Below, piece after piece: positions 1-7,803 of a DNA stretch of 64,000 nt (within the stretch, counting starts at the first letter, position 1; each line of letters begins with the position of its first letter). Made by a program: the position numbers and the translations under genes. The stretch is from assembly GCF_017876315.1 (NCBI RefSeq), contig NZ_JAGINU010000001.1, positions 6,014,001-6,078,000 of the forward strand. Reading direction: 5' to 3'. The stretch comes from Pseudonocardia parietis. GTDB taxonomy: Bacteria > Actinomycetota > Actinomycetes > Mycobacteriales > Pseudonocardiaceae. The notes below the pieces were generated by a model. That model made no database searches. It had not been told where the DNA came from and worked only from the letters and a program-made list of their open reading frames with translations.

Positions 1-639
1 GCGGTCCCGGTGGATCAGCGCGGCGATGTGGACGGCCCCGTCCTCCTCGGCGATCTCCTTGACCGCCAGCGCCACCGCTAACGGCTCCAGAACCGACACG
101 GCGTGCTCGGCGTCGGCCTCCCGGATCTGCTCGGCCTGCTTCGCGATCCCCTCGCCCAGCCGGATCCGCTCGTAGTAGGTGGCGTCCGGCTCCTGCCCGC
201 GCAGGGAAGCGCCGAGCTCGGCCAGCTGCGGGTCCGCCTCGAGGATCGTCCGGACCAGCTCGTCCTGGTCGTAGCGACCGTGCAGGACGTACTGGTGGCA
301 GCCCTCGAGCTGTTCCAGCGCCCACGCGAAGTAGTCGTGGTGCTCGCCGAGCAGCTCGTCCACGACCGCACGGTCGTCGGAGACCACGCCGCCGAACCGC
401 ATCGGGAGCACGGTCGCCTCCCGGGCGAGGGTGTTGACGACGGTCTCGTGGGCGATCAGGTCGGCTCGCTTGCCCAGCGGCCGATCCGGCGCGATGTCGC
501 TCACCACCGCGCCCAGCTTCCCGTGGTCGATCACGGCGAGCTCCTTGCCACCGCCGACCGGCTCGAGCCCCTCCGGCAGGTCGGTACCGGCGCCGACGAC
601 GGCGTAGACGTAGGTGGCGCTGCCGTCCTCACCGCTCAT
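1..639 (-). CDS. gvpL: Gas vesicle GvpF/GvpL family protein (3' end outside window)
   Basis: Accessory gas-vesicle protein of the GvpF/GvpL family, which contacts the GvpA shell during vesicle growth (family knowledge). I see 213 codons, open to the window edge, so the C-terminus is missing. The ATG at 639-637 overlaps the stop of the upstream gvpJ as ATGA, which implies translational coupling and fixes the start. Visible hallmarks are an N-terminal TYVYAVV strand, the conserved EATVLPMRFG segment at about residues 74-83, and a charged helical second half. It is the fourth gene of a minus-strand run whose order (Y, Z, J, L) matches what I recall for streptomycete clusters, so GvpL is preferred over GvpF. 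That choice is an inference from order. Confidence 0.85.
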   Translation of the reverse strand, partial: MSGEDGSATYVYAVVGAGTDLPEGLEPVGGGKELAVIDHGKLGAVVSDIAPDRPLGKRADLIAHETVVNTLAREATVLPMRFGGVVSDDRAVVDELLGEHHDYFAWALEQLEGCHQYVLHGRYDQDELVRTILEADPQLAELGASLRGQEPDATYYERIRLGEGIAKQAEQIREADAEHAVSVLEPLAVALAVKEIAEEDGAVHIAALIHRDR

Positions 640-1022
640 CGCTTCCGCTCCCGGTTCCCGCTGCGCTCACCGCGCATCTCGTCGACCTTCTCCTTGCCGG
701 CGTCGAGCATGCCCCTGGTCGCGCCCTTCGACTTGCCCTCCGCCACGTTCTCGGTCATGCCCCCGACCAGCTGGCCGAGGTCCTTGCCCCCCTTCTCGTG
801 CAGGTCGAGACGGTTGGTGGCCTCCGCGAACCGGAGATAGGTGTCGACGCTGGCGACGACGATCCGGGCGTCGATCGTGATCAGCTCGATGCCGACCAGC
901 GAGACCTTCACGAACACGTCGATCACCAGTCCCTTCTCCAGGATCAGGTCGATGACCTGCGCGAGGTCGCCCTGCGGCGCTCGGTCGACACGGGCCGGGC
1001 CCTGCCGTTGGCTCACGGTCAT
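636..1022 (-). CDS. gvpJ: Gas vesicle structural protein GvpA/GvpJ family
   Basis: A 128-residue member of the GvpA/GvpJ family, the small amphipathic proteins that build or cap the gas-vesicle wall. The core is clear: LILEKGLVIDVFVKVSLVGI at about residues 27-46, then ELITIDARIVVASVDTYLRF, the helix-strand-strand-helix signature. The C-terminal 45 residues are polar and end in a basic, Arg-rich tail, unlike the short GvpA shell protein. With its position after a GvpZ-like gene this favours GvpJ, a minor wall protein, over the main GvpA. The stop overlaps the start of gvpL. I see no second GvpA-family gene in this window, so the main shell gene must lie elsewhere. Confidence 0.88.
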   Translation of the reverse strand: MTVSQRQGPARVDRAPQGDLAQVIDLILEKGLVIDVFVKVSLVGIELITIDARIVVASVDTYLRFAEATNRLDLHEKGGKDLGQLVGGMTENVAEGKSKGATRGMLDAGKEKVDEMRGERSGNRERKR

Positions 1023-1070
1023 CCTCGGTCTCCTTCGCGATCGTGGGTCGTCGACGACGGCGGCGCGGGA

Positions 1071-2348
1071 TCAGGCACGAGCGCTCGCCCTCCTCCGCCG
1101 ACGGCTGCCGGCCGGCCGGTCACCGTCCTCGTCGTCCGAGTCGGCTTCGGACTCGGCATCGGGCTCGGAGTCCTCGTCGTCCGTGACCTCGTCGACCGGT
1201 TCGTCCTCGGCGGAGTCGTCCTCGGCCGCTTCCTCCTCGGCGGGCTCGTCCTCGAGGTCACCGGCCTCCTCGTCGCCCTCGGCCTCGATGTCGTCGGAGT
1301 CGTCGGCGTCCTCGTCGTCATCGGCGGCATCCGCGTACTCGTCGTCCGCGTACTCGTCCTCGACCTCGTCGGACTCGTCCTCCTCCGGGAGGTCCTCGTC
1401 GTCCTCGTACTCGTCGTCGTACTCGCCGTACTCGTCGTAGCCCTCGTCGTCCTCGCTGCGCTCCTCCTCGAGCGCCTCCTCGTGGGTCTTGACGACCTCG
1501 CTGTCGCGGATCTCGCCGCGCCAGCCCTCCAGCTCGTCCTGCTCCAGCAACGTCTGGACCATCACGTGCCGCCGGTAGTGCTTGAACTCCAGGCGGGCCC
1601 GCCTGCCCACGGCGCGCCAGATGTTCCCGGTCTTCTCGAAGAAGCCCACCGGGTAGTACTCCAGGACGAGCAGGACCTTGGTCAGGTTCGGCGCGAGTTC
1701 GTGGAAGGACACGATCCCGTTGACGTACCCCTTTGCGCCCTGGGATCGCCACACGATGTGGGTGTCCGGTATCTGCTCGATGATTGTCGCGTTCCAGGTC
1801 CGTTTGGACCAGAGAACCTGCGCCTGCCAATTCGTCTTCTCGTCGGACTCCTGATCGACCGAGTGCACCTTCTTCATGAAGCTCGGGAAGTCCGCGAACT
1901 GGGTCCACTGGTCGTAGGCGACCCGGACCGGAACACCGACGTCGAGTTCCTCGACGATGTTCATGAACTTGAACTTGCCGCGACCACCGCCGCCGCTACC
2001 GCCGCCGCCCTCGCCGTCACCGTCCTCGGAACCGCCGCCCACACCGACCGCGCCGAGCACCTTGTCCTTGGCCGCGGACAGGCCACCCTTGATCGCACCC
2101 GTCACCGGGTTCCCTCCCTCCGCGGCCTCGGCACCGCCGGAGAGCGCGGCCCGCAACCCGGTGCCGCCGTTCTCGGCGACGTCGGTGAGCCGGCCGGTCA
2201 ACCCCTCGACCTGAGTCAGTGCCGCCTCGACCGCCCGGTCGGTCGCGGCCGTGAGCAACTGCTGCGCGGCGTCCTTGAGCCGGTCGGTCGGGAGCTGGTC
2301 GAGCAGCGAACCGCCGTTCTGTCCCGTCTCGGTTTCCGTCTCAGCCAT
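1071..2348 (-). CDS. SRPBCC-domain protein of gas vesicle cluster (GvpZ-like) with long acidic tail
   Basis: A 425-residue protein. Residues 1-120 are polar and end in a Gly/Ser linker. Residues about 124-285 form an SRPBCC/cyclase-dehydrase (START-like) domain, for example EELDVGVPVRVAYDQWTQF and LTKVLLVLEYYPVGF, with the YYP-x-GFFEK motif of this subfamily. From about residue 290 the chain is almost pure Asp/Glu for about 120 residues and finishes in a short Arg cluster. SRPBCC proteins sit at this place in actinomycete gvp clusters (GvpZ in my recollection), with no settled function; lipid or protein binding is possible. The start ATG at 2348 lies 8 bases inside the upstream gene. A longer frame exists upstream, but it overlaps that gene and lacks homology. 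Confidence 0.8.
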   Translation of the reverse strand: MAETETETGQNGGSLLDQLPTDRLKDAAQQLLTAATDRAVEAALTQVEGLTGRLTDVAENGGTGLRAALSGGAEAAEGGNPVTGAIKGGLSAAKDKVLGAVGVGGGSEDGDGEGGGGSGGGGRGKFKFMNIVEELDVGVPVRVAYDQWTQFADFPSFMKKVHSVDQESDEKTNWQAQVLWSKRTWNATIIEQIPDTHIVWRSQGAKGYVNGIVSFHELAPNLTKVLLVLEYYPVGFFEKTGNIWRAVGRRARLEFKHYRRHVMVQTLLEQDELEGWRGEIRDSEVVKTHEEALEEERSEDDEGYDEYGEYDDEYEDDEDLPEEDESDEVEDEYADDEYADAADDDEDADDSDDIEAEGDEEAGDLEDEPAEEEAAEDDSAEDEPVDEVTDDEDSEPDAESEADSDDEDGDRPAGSRRRRRASARA

Positions 2349-3213
2349 CGCTGCGTGCCTCCGAACGTCCGCTTCCGCCACGTCCTGCGGTCCGGCTTCC
2401 GGACGACGAGGAACGGCGGCTCGACGAGGTGGTACTCGAGGACTTCTTCTTCGTCGTCCCGGTACCCGACGACTGCGCGGACGAGCCCGAGCGCGTGGTG
2501 CCGCTCGTGCCCGAACGCGTGCCGCCGCGCCCCTTGGAGGTGCTCCCACCTGCGGAGTCGGCGGACTTCGAGCTGCTACCGGACCGGCTCTTGCCGGAGC
2601 TCGCGGTGCTCCGGTCACCAGTGGACTCCTCCTCGGTGCCGCCGTCGTCCGCAGAGGACGACCGGCGGGCCCGGGATGTCGCCGCCCGGCCGGCGGCCCG
2701 GGTGGCGGTTCCGGCCGCCTTCCCCGTACGCCGGGTCGCGGTGCCCGCCGCACCACCGCCCGCGGACTCCACCGCGTCACCGGCCGTGTCGGTCACGCCC
2801 TCGGCGGCCTCACCGACCCCCTCGGCGGCGGCGCCGGCCGTGTCCCCGGCCTTCTCGACCCCGACACCCGCCGCGTCACCGGCCGTGTCGGCGACCTGCT
2901 CGACGGGCTTGCCGAGGTTCTCCACGCGGTCCACGAGCGAGCTCGTCAGCGACTCCAGCCGGTTTCCGGCGGCGGCCACCGCGGCCTGCTTGCCGGCCTC
3001 CATCAGCCGGCCCCGCACCGCGTCCGACAACCGGGTCAGCTCGGGTGAGCTCGAGACCAGTTTGGATCCCTGGGCGAGCAGTTCACCCGGGGTCAGCCGA
3101 AGCTTCCGACCCGCGAGCGCACCGCCGAGCATGATCGCCAGCTTGGCCTTCTTCGTTCTTCCCAGTACGTAGCCGCCCACGACGGCCATTCCGATCTTGG
3201 AGGCGTTACTCAT
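2341..3213 (-). CDS. GvpY-like protein with hydrophobic N-terminus and basic Ser/Gly tail
   Basis: A 290-residue protein and the first gene of the minus-strand gvp run seen here. The start is the ATG at 3213, preceded by a strong GGGAGGAA ribosome site; an in-frame extension upstream lacks any family feature. Residues 4-35 are a hydrophobic/glycine segment containing VVGGYVLGRTKKAKLAI. A helical middle follows (about 40-110), then a tail rich in Ser, Gly, Thr, Lys and Arg (about 165-290). The N-terminal pattern fits the poorly characterised GvpY-type proteins of actinomycete clusters. It overlaps the SRPBCC gene by 8 bases. Its basic tail is opposite in charge to the acidic tail of that neighbour. 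Function unknown; a membrane or vesicle-surface anchor is a guess. Confidence 0.65.
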   Translation of the reverse strand: MSNASKIGMAVVGGYVLGRTKKAKLAIMLGGALAGRKLRLTPGELLAQGSKLVSSSPELTRLSDAVRGRLMEAGKQAAVAAAGNRLESLTSSLVDRVENLGKPVEQVADTAGDAAGVGVEKAGDTAGAAAEGVGEAAEGVTDTAGDAVESAGGGAAGTATRRTGKAAGTATRAAGRAATSRARRSSSADDGGTEEESTGDRSTASSGKSRSGSSSKSADSAGGSTSKGRGGTRSGTSGTTRSGSSAQSSGTGTTKKKSSSTTSSSRRSSSSGSRTAGRGGSGRSEARSDG

Positions 3214-3648
3214 CGTCGTCCGTTCCTCCCGATACGATCGCGCGGCCTCCGGACGAATGCCCGCGTTCTTTCGATGCTCGGCACTGTGACACATCGGGAA
3301 CGACTTCGCTGACCGCGACAATGTCGATCTACTCGGCCCACGGACATGATCGCCGAATTCCACAGACGACGTGATCCGGCAACCGGAACTGCGCTTTCCG
3401 GGTTAATCCTGTAGATCAAACCCGACTTTCGTCCCGACTTTCAGGCGTGAATGGAGTAGCGCTTGCGCCCACCCGGCCTCATCGACTCGTGGTGCACGAG
3501 ACGGCGTGCGCGATCCACGCCGTCCCGCGCGTCGCGGGCACGGTCGCCGAACGGCGTGTCGCGCAAGATGATGGGCAGTGGGGCGTCGGTCGGCGGCGCC
3601 GTCCCGGCCGCCGGAGGCCGACCACCATGCGGGTGGTATCCCCTGTAG
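3214..3648. promoter_or_regulatory. Intergenic region between the gvp run and trmL
   Basis: 435 bases with no convincing gene. It must carry the promoter of the minus-strand gvp run; I see no clear consensus. CCCGACTTTC occurs twice with a 12-base period (3421-3430 and 3433-3442), a possible binding site. gvpO, gvpA, gvpF and gvpG, which precede gvpY in streptomycete clusters, are absent here. Confidence 0.4.
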
Positions 3649-4110
3649 GTGTTCCGCCTCGCTCTGCACACCCCGGAGATCCCGCCGAACACCGGCAACG
3701 TCATCCGCCTGGCCGCGAACACCGGCGCCGAGCTGCACCTGATCCGGCCGCTCGGCTTCTCGCTGGACGAGCGCGCCGTGCGCCGGGCCGGGCTGGACTA
3801 CCGGGACCTCGCCGAGGTCGTCGTCCACGCCGACACCGGGGCGTTCGCGGACTGGGTCACGGAGCGGGGCGCGCGGGTGTACGCCTTCACCACGGGGGCG
3901 GCGACCCGCTACACCGACATCGCCTATGCGCCCGGTGACGTGCTGCTGTTCGGCCGCGAGTCGACCGGCCTACCGGCCGACGCCGCCCACGCGGACTGGG
4001 TGACCGACCGGGTCGCGCTGCCGATGCGGCCGTCGAACCGGTCGCTGAACCTCGCCAACGCCGCCGCGGTCGCCGTCTACGAGGCGTGGCGGCAGCGCGG
4101 CTTCGCCTGA
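3649..4110 (+). CDS. trmL: tRNA (cytidine(34)-2'-O)-methyltransferase, TrmL/SpoU family
   Basis: A 153-residue SPOUT methyltransferase expected to 2'-O-methylate the wobble base of tRNA-Leu with S-adenosylmethionine. The whole trefoil-knot core is present: NTGNVIRLAANTG (motif 1, about residues 14-26), LLFGRESTGLP (motif 2, about 100-110) and RSLNLANAAAVAVYEAW (motif 3, about 130-146). The length equals the minimal TrmL type with no N-terminal RNA-binding extension. The GTG start is supported by a TATCCC -10-like element six bases before it (3637-3642) and no Shine-Dalgarno, so the mRNA is probably leaderless. It ends directly against the convergent YceI gene, with no spacer. Confidence 0.88.
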   Translation: MFRLALHTPEIPPNTGNVIRLAANTGAELHLIRPLGFSLDERAVRRAGLDYRDLAEVVVHADTGAFADWVTERGARVYAFTTGAATRYTDIAYAPGDVLLFGRESTGLPADAAHADWVTDRVALPMRPSNRSLNLANAAAVAVYEAWRQRGFA

Positions 4111-4983
4111 TCAGCCCTGCCGGGTCGCCTGCACGTCCAGCTCGATCTCGATCGTCGACCCGACGACGGGCAGGCCCTTCGCGATCGTCTGCTGCCAGTT
4201 CAGCGTGTAGTGCTCCCGGTGCAGCTCGGTGGTGGCGACCGCACCGACCCGGTCACCGTTCCACTCGGCCGCGCCGAGGAAGGTCGTGTCCAGGGAGACG
4301 TCGCTGGTCAGGCCGTGCAGCGTGAGGTCGCCGTCGACGGTCCACCGGTTCCCGCCGAGCGCGCTGAAGCGCACGCTGCTGAAGCGCAGCTCGGGGAACC
4401 GCTCGACGTCGAGGAAGTCGGGAGAGCGCAGATGGGTGTCGCGGGCCTCGACGTTCGTGTCGACGCTCGCGGCGTCGATGACGACGTCGACGGAGGAGTC
4501 CTCGAAGGGCTCCGCGATCCGGATCTGCCCCTGGAAACGGTTGAACCTGCCGTAGACCTTGGACAGTCCGATGTGCCGGGCGACGAACCGGACGGCGCTG
4601 TGGTCGGGGTCGATCACGAAGACGCCCGGACGCGGCGGGCGCAGCGCCGGATCCTCACCGAGCACCAGCATGCCCATGTCCGTGTGCTCGCCCCAGGCGA
4701 CCTCGACGACGTCGGTGAGCTGCTGGTAGCCGCCTGCCTCCCCCCGGACCCGGTACCTGCCGGGCGTCAGGGAGGCCGCGAACCGGCCGAACGGGTCGGT
4801 GTCGAGGTGGGCGACCCGGCGGTCGGCCCCGTCGATCACCGAGATCTCGGTGCCGGGCAGCGCGCCGCCCCGGCCGTCGCGCACCTGACCGGACAGCACG
4901 CCCCCGGTCAGCGGAATCGGGACGAGTGCGTGCCGGTCGGTGGTCCCCCGCGCACGACGACGGTCCTTCTTCCTCCAGAACAC
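4111..4983 (-). CDS. YceI family protein with N-terminal carboxypeptidase-regulatory-like domain
   Basis: A 290-residue two-domain protein. Residues about 25-110 form a carboxypeptidase-D regulatory-like beta-sandwich (GQVRDGRGGALPGTEISVID, then DPFGRFAASLTPGRYRVRGE). Residues about 120-290 are a YceI domain (VIDPDHSAVRFVARHIGLSK, then SVDTNVEARDTHLRSPDFLD), a lipocalin-like barrel that binds isoprenoid-type lipids. YceI proteins are usually exported, but no signal peptide is visible: the N-terminus is FWRKKDRRRARG. The GTG at 4983 is chosen because GAGGAGG lies six bases before it; a longer upstream frame has no ribosome site. It converges on trmL with no gap. The role of the fused sandwich domain is unknown. 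Confidence 0.8.
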   Translation of the reverse strand: MFWRKKDRRRARGTTDRHALVPIPLTGGVLSGQVRDGRGGALPGTEISVIDGADRRVAHLDTDPFGRFAASLTPGRYRVRGEAGGYQQLTDVVEVAWGEHTDMGMLVLGEDPALRPPRPGVFVIDPDHSAVRFVARHIGLSKVYGRFNRFQGQIRIAEPFEDSSVDVVIDAASVDTNVEARDTHLRSPDFLDVERFPELRFSSVRFSALGGNRWTVDGDLTLHGLTSDVSLDTTFLGAAEWNGDRVGAVATTELHREHYTLNWQQTIAKGLPVVGSTIEIELDVQATRQG

Positions 4984-5052
4984 CGGCCAGACCTCCTCAG
5001 CTCGGGGTGCGGGCAGGACGACGACGGTCACCGATCGGTGACCTCTGGCGTC

Positions 5053-5103
5053 CACTCTGGCACGTTCGTGACCCTGTCGTTAACCCGTGCAAGCCAAAGA
5101 GTG
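5053..5103. repeat. Long imperfect inverted repeat between ftsK 3' end and the YceI gene
   Basis: CACTCTGGCACG (5053-5064) pairs with CGTGC..GCC..AGAGTG (5086-5103) around a 21-base centre containing GTTAAC. It lies about 60 bases after the ftsK stop and 70 bases before the YceI start, so it may be a terminator for ftsK or an operator for the YceI gene. Confidence 0.45.
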
Positions 5104-5165
5104 ACCACGCTTGGGATTGATCACACCACCGGCGTCACCCGCGGTCGCCCATGGCGGCCGGCCGG

Positions 5166-7736
5166 TCACTCGTCGTCGTTCACCTCGCTGCCGTCGGCGG
5201 TGCCGCCGCCGCGGATCAGGTAGAGCGCGTTCTCCAGCTCGTCGGGCTTCACGAGCACGTCGCGGGCCTTCGAGCCCTCGGACGGCCCGACGATGTTGCG
5301 GGTCTCCAGCAGGTCCATCAGCCGCCCGGCCTTGGCGAAGCCGACACGCAGCTTGCGCTGCAGCATCGACGTCGACCCGAACTGCGAGGTGACGATCAGC
5401 TCGGTGGCCTGCAGCAGCACGTCGAGGTCGTCGCCGATGTCGGCGTCGATCTCCTTCTTCTCGCCCGCCTTGGCCGCGGTGACGCCCTCGGTGTAGCTGG
5501 GCTCGGCCTGGTCCTTGGTGAAGGACACGACCTTGGAGATCTCGTCGTCGTCGACGAAGGCGCCCTGCATACGGACCGGTTTTCCCGCCCCCATCGGCAG
5601 GTAGAGCGCGTCGCCCATGCCGATCAGCTTCTCGGCGCCCGGCTGGTCGAGGATGACGCGGCTGTCGGTGAGCGACGAGGTCGCGAACGCCAGCCGGGAG
5701 GGGACGTTCGTCTTGATCAGGCCGGTGACCACGTCCACCGACGGCCGCTGGGTCGCCAGGATCAGGTGGATGCCCGCCGCACGGGCCTTCTGCGTGATCC
5801 GGACGATCGCGTCCTCGACGTCGCGCGGCGCGGTCATCATGAGGTCGGCGAGCTCGTCGACGATGCACATGATGTACGGGTAGGGCCGGTACACCCGCTC
5901 CGAGCCGGGCGGTGTGGTGATCTCACCGGAGCGGACCTTGCGGTTGAAGTCGTCGATATGACGCACCCGGCTGGCCTGCATGTCCTGGTAGCGCTGCTCC
6001 ATCTCCTCGACCAGCCAGGCCAGCGCGGCGGCCGCCTTCTTCGGCTGGGTGATGATGGGCGTGATCAGGTGCGGGATGCCCTCGTAGGGGGTCAGCTCGA
6101 CCATCTTGGGGTCGATGAGGATCATCCGGACCTCGTCCGGGGTGGCCCGGGTCAGCAGCGACACCAGCATCGAGTTGACGAAGCTCGACTTACCGGAGCC
6201 GGTGGAGCCCGCCACCAGCAGGTGCGGCATCTTCGCCAGGTTCGCGACCAGGTAGTGGCCCTCGATGTCCTTGCCCAGCCCGATGCCCATCGGGTGCTGC
6301 TCGCCCCGCGCGCTGTTCGACCGCAGTACGTCGCCGAGCCGCACCATCTCGCGGTCGGTGTTCGGGACCTCGATGCCGACCGCGGACTTGCCGGGGATCG
6401 GCGCGAGCAGCCGGACGTTGTCGTTGGCCACCGCGTAGGCGAGGTTGCGCTGCAGCTGGGTGATCTTCTCGACCTTCACGCCGGCGCCGAGCTCGATCTC
6501 GTAGCGGGTGACCGTCGGGCCGCGGGTGAAGCCGGTGACCTGGGCGTCGATGTTGAACTGGTCCAGCACGCCGGTGATCGCCTCGATCATGGCGTCGTTG
6601 GCGGAGCTGCGCGACTTCGGCGGCGGGCCCGCCTCCAGGGTGTCGGCGGGCGGCAGCACGTACTCGGTCTCGCCGACCGGCTCGCGGATCGCCATCGAGA
6701 GCTGCTCGCCCTCGGTCGGCGGGGCCTCCGCCTGCGGCGTCTCGACCACCGGCTTGCGCGGTGCCTTCTTCGCAGCGGGCGCCGGCGGGACGTCCGACGG
6801 GGCGCCGGGCACCTCCGGGTCCACCGGGGCGGGCCCGTGCTCGCCCTCCTCGATGCGGAACGCGTCCGCCTCGCTGGCCTGCTGGCGGCGGCGGGACGAA
6901 CGACGACGGGCGGGCTTCTCGCCGTCGGTGTCGCCCTGTTCGGACTCGGCGACCGCGTCGGCGACCGTGCGCGGCGTCGACTCGTCACCGTCCTCGTCCT
7001 CGGGCGGCAGCTGCCCGGTGAGCCGGCGGAACCGGTCCGGCAGCTCCCGCACCGGGATGCCGGTGACCAGCAGCACCGAGTACAGGGTCAGCAGCACGAG
7101 CACCGGGACGGCCGTCCACAGCGTCAGCCCGGCCTCGAGCGGGGTGCCCGCGACGTAGCCGACCGCCCCACCCGCACCGCGCCAGGCGTCCGGTTCCGAC
7201 GGCGCGCCGCGGGCGAGGTGCACCAGCCCGAGCACGCCGAGCGCGAGCAGCAGCGACCCGGCGACGATCCGCGGCCGGGCCTCCGGATGCCCGGGCGTCG
7301 TCACCAGGACGACGCCGACGCCCAGCAGCAGGAGCGGCAGCAGGCCCCCGGTCACGCCCATGACGGCCTGGACGACGAAGGTGAACCAGTAGCCGACCGA
7401 GCCGCCGGCCCCCCACCACAGCCCGGCCGCGGCGATCACCGCCAGCACGAGCATCGTGAAGCCGACGCCGTCACGGCGGTGCGCGGGGTCGATGTCGCGG
7501 GTGCGCCCGACCGCGCGCCCGGACGCCCGGAACGTCTTCGCGACCCCACGGCCGACCGCGTCGATCCCGCGGTCGATCAGGTCGGGGCCCTGGCGCTTCG
7601 GCGGCGTCCGGCGGGCGGCCGGACGCTTGCGCCCCGCCGCCCCCCGCGACGACGACGCGCGCGAGCCGGACCGCCCCGAGCCGCGGCCCGCGGCCGCCCT
7701 CGTGCCGGCCCTTCCCGTACCCGTGCGTCCCGCCAT
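5166..7736 (-). CDS. ftsK: DNA translocase FtsK/SpoIIIE family
   Basis: An 856-residue septal DNA pump that clears and orients chromosome termini at division. Order: a basic Ala/Arg-rich N-terminus (1-70), four to five membrane helices (about 90-240), an acidic low-complexity linker (about 260-380), then the motor. Motor signatures are GSTGSGKSSF (Walker A), DPKMVELTPYEGIPHL and DELADLMM (Walker B). The C-terminal gamma domain, which reads KOPS-type sites, is visible as TSMLQRKLRVGFAKAGRLMD. The start is set at ATG 7736: a TACCGT -10 element ends seven bases upstream, and an upstream GTG at 7745 would lie inside that promoter. It sits downstream of rnj, as in many actinobacteria. Confidence 0.95.
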   Translation of the reverse strand: MAGRTGTGRAGTRAAAGRGSGRSGSRASSSRGAAGRKRPAARRTPPKRQGPDLIDRGIDAVGRGVAKTFRASGRAVGRTRDIDPAHRRDGVGFTMLVLAVIAAAGLWWGAGGSVGYWFTFVVQAVMGVTGGLLPLLLLGVGVVLVTTPGHPEARPRIVAGSLLLALGVLGLVHLARGAPSEPDAWRGAGGAVGYVAGTPLEAGLTLWTAVPVLVLLTLYSVLLVTGIPVRELPDRFRRLTGQLPPEDEDGDESTPRTVADAVAESEQGDTDGEKPARRRSSRRRQQASEADAFRIEEGEHGPAPVDPEVPGAPSDVPPAPAAKKAPRKPVVETPQAEAPPTEGEQLSMAIREPVGETEYVLPPADTLEAGPPPKSRSSANDAMIEAITGVLDQFNIDAQVTGFTRGPTVTRYEIELGAGVKVEKITQLQRNLAYAVANDNVRLLAPIPGKSAVGIEVPNTDREMVRLGDVLRSNSARGEQHPMGIGLGKDIEGHYLVANLAKMPHLLVAGSTGSGKSSFVNSMLVSLLTRATPDEVRMILIDPKMVELTPYEGIPHLITPIITQPKKAAAALAWLVEEMEQRYQDMQASRVRHIDDFNRKVRSGEITTPPGSERVYRPYPYIMCIVDELADLMMTAPRDVEDAIVRITQKARAAGIHLILATQRPSVDVVTGLIKTNVPSRLAFATSSLTDSRVILDQPGAEKLIGMGDALYLPMGAGKPVRMQGAFVDDDEISKVVSFTKDQAEPSYTEGVTAAKAGEKKEIDADIGDDLDVLLQATELIVTSQFGSTSMLQRKLRVGFAKAGRLMDLLETRNIVGPSEGSKARDVLVKPDELENALYLIRGGGTADGSEVNDDE

Positions 7737-7743
7737 GTCACCC

Positions 7744-7749
7744 ACGGTA
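7744..7749 (-). promoter_or_regulatory. ftsK -10 element, leaderless
   Basis: TACCGT on the minus strand, seven bases before the ftsK ATG. It decides the start codon. Confidence 0.6.
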
Positions 7750-7764
7750 GCCCGGGGCGGTGAT

Positions 7765-7783
7765 CGAGTCGTGGACCGACTCG
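7765..7783 (-). terminator. Hairpin after rnj
   Basis: Perfect inverted repeat CGAGTCG / CGACTCG with a five-base loop, about 20 bases beyond the rnj stop. No U-tract, as is common at this GC content. It also overlaps the region where the ftsK -35 would lie. Confidence 0.5.
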
Positions 7784-7803
7784 GGCCCGGGCGGCGGAGC
7801 CTC

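Noticed and set aside
1318..1908. Alternative Arg-rich frame opposite in phase to the SRPBCC gene
   Set aside because: It is produced by the repetitive GAC/GAG codons of the acidic tail and lacks any homology.
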